This document shows, piece after piece, positions 6,443 to 8,369 of a DNA stretch of 8,369 bases (position 1 is its first letter; each line of letters begins with the position of its first letter). The notes under the pieces are model-generated. The model made no database searches and was not told where the DNA came from. It saw only the letters and a program-made list of their open reading frames with translations. The stretch is from Novosphingobium sp. GTDB taxonomy: Bacteria; Pseudomonadota; Alphaproteobacteria; Sphingomonadales; Sphingomonadaceae. The position numbers and the translations under genes are program-made. Location of the stretch: assembly GCA_030830245.1 (NCBI GenBank), contig JAURNJ010000254.1, positions 1-8,369 on the forward strand, written 5' to 3'.

Positions 6443-6471
6443 TTGACCAGTCCTTGGCGCAAGTTTAGGGT
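6443..6471 (+). promoter_or_regulatory. Candidate promoter for the kinase-NMO operon
   Basis: TTGACC (6443-6448) matches five of six bases of a sigma-70 -35 box. It is followed after 17 bp by TAGGGT (6466-6471), a weak -10 box matching three of six. Transcription would begin near 6478, about 34 nt before ATG 6512. The -35 box is good but the -10 is poor, so this is tentative. I found no comparable pair for the minus-strand operon. Confidence 0.3.
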
Positions 6472-6511
6472 CTGGCAGTAACGGCAAGGCCGCAGGCGGG
6501 AGAGCGACTGG

Positions 6512-7690
6512 ATGAGCGAAAACATCATCATGGGCGACGGCAGCAAACGGTCCGCAGGCCGCGATCGCGGTCCGGTTGATCCGGCGCACACGTTGCCCAA
6601 TAGCGCCGAAGGCCTGACTGTCGAGCTGATCAACCGGCTTGTTTCGGAACGCCATCCCGGCACGACGGTGACCGCTGTCGAACTGGTCGAAGCAAAAGGC
6701 CTTGCACAGCAAGTCTCCACCGCTGGCCGTGCACGGTTGCGGCTGACCTATGGGCCGGGCTCTGCAGACCTGCCCCGAGACGTCATCGTGAAGATGGTGA
6801 TTGGCGACGCCGGGGTCGATGGCGCGCTCTACGAAACCGAGGTGCAGGTCTACCGCGATGTCCTGCCCGGTCTCGACATCCCGCAGATTACATGCCTTGG
6901 CGCAGCCTACGAGGACAAGACCGAACGCCTGATCCTGCTGCTCGAAGACCTGACCGCCAAGGAACCGTTCTTTCCGCTTTCGATCTATCCGCCGCTCAAG
7001 CCCGATCGCGTCGCCGGGCAGCTTTCGCATCTCGCCAAATTGCACGCCCGCTACTGGAACAGTCCGGAGCTGGACACGATGAGCGACTGGCTGGGAACGT
7101 TGCTGAAAGGCCGCCAGTTCGATTTCCTCAACGCGATCTGCGTTCCCGCGATTACCCAGATGATGACCGAGAGCACCTATCGTGCCGATCTGGTGGCGCG
7201 CACCGGCTGGAGCCCGCAACAGCTGTGGGACGGGGTCATGGCCACCCATGCCTATCACGCCAAGGTGCAGCCGCGCACGCTAGTCCATGGCGATACCGGC
7301 GCTCACAACACGTTCCACCTGCCCGATGGCAGTTTCGGCTTCTACGACTGGCAGCTATCCGCATCGGGCTGCTGGGCGCACGATGTGCATTACAACATCA
7401 TCGAATCACTATCGATCGCCGATCGCCGCGCCAACGAGCGCGCGCTGGTGCAGCACTATCTCGACGAACTGGCGAAGAATGGCGTCACCGACGCGCCCGG
7501 CATCGACCTCGCCATGGAAATCTACGGCCGCGCGATAATTTGGGGTTTCACGGTCGGCTGGTTGCTCTGCCCGGAGCGCAATTACGACATGAAGATCATC
7601 ATCACCAACCTGGAACGGCTTTACAGCGCAATGGGTGACAACAACACGCTTGCACTCGTCGAACAGGCGCAGCGGGAGCTCGCATCGTGA
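6512..7690 (+). CDS. APH-fold phosphotransferase, ecdysteroid-kinase-like (392 aa)
   Basis: A protein-kinase-like small-molecule kinase of the aminoglycoside phosphotransferase superfamily, most like the ecdysteroid/choline kinase-like branch that phosphorylates alcohols. Lys94 in DVIVKMV is the likely ATP-binding lysine, with Glu108 or Glu110 (YETE) as its partner. LLLEDL (142-147) is the hinge-like segment. The catalytic loop is LVHGDTGAHNTF (257-268), with Asp261 and Asn266. FYDWQL (277-282) carries the metal-binding Asp279 in the DFG-equivalent position. All key residues are present, so it should be active and cytoplasmic. The first 30 or so residues are polar and probably flexible. GGGAGAG lies 7 nt before ATG 6512. 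The stop overlaps the next gene's GTG start. Antibiotic resistance is an unlikely role given the catabolic-looking context; the substrate is unknown. Confidence 0.9.
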   Translation: MSENIIMGDGSKRSAGRDRGPVDPAHTLPNSAEGLTVELINRLVSERHPGTTVTAVELVEAKGLAQQVSTAGRARLRLTYGPGSADLPRDVIVKMVIGDAGVDGALYETEVQVYRDVLPGLDIPQITCLGAAYEDKTERLILLLEDLTAKEPFFPLSIYPPLKPDRVAGQLSHLAKLHARYWNSPELDTMSDWLGTLLKGRQFDFLNAICVPAITQMMTESTYRADLVARTGWSPQQLWDGVMATHAYHAKVQPRTLVHGDTGAHNTFHLPDGSFGFYDWQLSASGCWAHDVHYNIIESLSIADRRANERALVQHYLDELAKNGVTDAPGIDLAMEIYGRAIIWGFTVGWLLCPERNYDMKIIITNLERLYSAMGDNNTLALVEQAQRELAS

Positions 7691-8369
7691 ACAACGAACT
7701 GTGCCGGATGACCGGCGCGGAGTTCCCGCTGTTCGCTTTCAGTCATTGCCGTGACGTGGTCGCCGCCGTCAGCCGCGCGGGAGGATTCGGCGTGCTCGGC
7801 TGCGCCTCGTTCGGCTCGCATGAGATCGAGGCCGAACTGGCCTGGATCGACGAGCATGTGGACGGCAAGCCCTACGGAGTCGACATCCTGTTCCCGCAAA
7901 AGCAGCAGGCAAGTTCGGGCATGACGATGGATGACTTCATCGCCAAGATTCCCGACCAGCATGTCGACTATGTGGTTGAGGTGCTCGAACGCCACGACGT
8001 GAAGATCGCGCGCGACGAGGTGATCCGCGACCGGGTGCCGCCGACCGCGCCCGACGAGGCCGAGCGCCAGCTCGAAATCGTGTTCAACCATCCGATCCGC
8101 CTGATCGCCAATGCGCTGGGCGTGGCGCCGCCGCAGATGATCGAGCGCGCCAAGGCGGCAGGTGTTCCGGTTGCGGCTCTGGTCGGCAAGAAGGAGCACG
8201 CGATCAAGCAGGCGCAGGCGGGCGTCGACATCATCGTCGCGCAGGGCACCGAAGCGGGCGGCCATTGCGGCGAGGTCTCGACCCTCGTGCTGACCGCCGA
8301 AGTGATCCGCGCGGTCAAGGATTATGGCGCACCGCCGGTAATGGCCGCTGGTGGCATCGTCACCGGCGA
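7687..8369 (+). CDS. Nitronate monooxygenase (2-nitropropane dioxygenase) family flavoprotein, N-terminal part, cut by the window edge
   Basis: The frame opens at GTG 7687 and is still open at the right edge (227 residues visible). It is an FMN-binding TIM barrel of the NMO/2-nitropropane dioxygenase family. The start of the barrel is EFPLFAFSHCRDVVAAVSRA with AGGFGVLG (31-38), and the signature AQGTEAGGHCGE (185-196) includes His193. VMAAGGIVTG (218-227) is the beginning of the phosphate-binding segment. Known members oxidise nitronates, but many homologues in catabolic clusters act on unknown substrates, so the name marks the family only. GTG overlaps the kinase stop (GTGA), with GGGAG 8 nt upstream, which indicates coupled translation. 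An in-frame ATG seven codons later is a less likely start because it would cut into the first conserved strand. Confidence 0.9.
   Translation, partial: MNNELCRMTGAEFPLFAFSHCRDVVAAVSRAGGFGVLGCASFGSHEIEAELAWIDEHVDGKPYGVDILFPQKQQASSGMTMDDFIAKIPDQHVDYVVEVLERHDVKIARDEVIRDRVPPTAPDEAERQLEIVFNHPIRLIANALGVAPPQMIERAKAAGVPVAALVGKKEHAIKQAQAGVDIIVAQGTEAGGHCGEVSTLVLTAEVIRAVKDYGAPPVMAAGGIVTG

Noticed and set aside
6559..6570. 12-bp palindrome CCGCGATCGCGG
   Set aside because: It lies inside the kinase coding sequence (codons 16-20). GCGATCGC-type palindromes arise often by chance in GC-rich genes.

Overview
The window is GC-rich DNA with tightly packed genes. The gene types suggest an alphaproteobacterium of the sphingomonad kind (Novosphingobium, Sphingobium or a relative): several SDR oxidoreductases, a PAPS-type sulfotransferase-family protein, an APH-fold kinase, a nitronate monooxygenase and a lipoprotein amidohydrolase. 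This assignment is inferred from gene content and codon style; no rRNA or other marker gene is present. There are no tRNAs, insertion sequences, CRISPR arrays or phage genes.

Layout. (1) Bases 1-914, minus strand: the N-terminal 304 residues of a lipoprotein YtcJ-like amidohydrolase that runs off the left edge. (2) A 103-bp divergent gap, then on the plus strand a classical SDR (1018-1827). It is followed 24 nt later by a reading frame (1852-3411) for a PhyH-type Fe(II)/2-oxoglutarate dioxygenase fused to two cupin domains. An in-frame amber codon at 1978-1980 interrupts this frame near its start. (3) A convergent junction at 3412-3442. (4) A minus-strand operon read from 6340 down to 3443: an extended-SDR/epimerase-like protein, a sulfotransferase-family protein (ATGA overlap) and a second classical SDR (13-nt gap). 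(5) A 171-bp divergent regulatory region (6341-6511) holding two palindromes and a partial copy of one of them. (6) A plus-strand operon: an APH/ecdysteroid-kinase-like phosphotransferase, then a nitronate-monooxygenase-family flavoprotein (GTGA overlap) that is cut by the right edge.

The set looks like a catabolic or modification module for a hydroxylated, probably hydrophobic small molecule. It could hydroxylate (PhyH), oxidise or reduce alcohols and ketones (three SDR-type proteins), add polar groups (sulfotransferase, kinase), perform a flavin-dependent oxidation (NMO family) and hydrolyse (amidohydrolase). The substrate cannot be read from the sequence. The two divergent operons around 6341-6511 are probably co-regulated. 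The points most worth a second look are the amber-interrupted PhyH-cupin-cupin fusion, the epimerase-like protein without its catalytic tyrosine, and the palindromes in the divergent promoter region.
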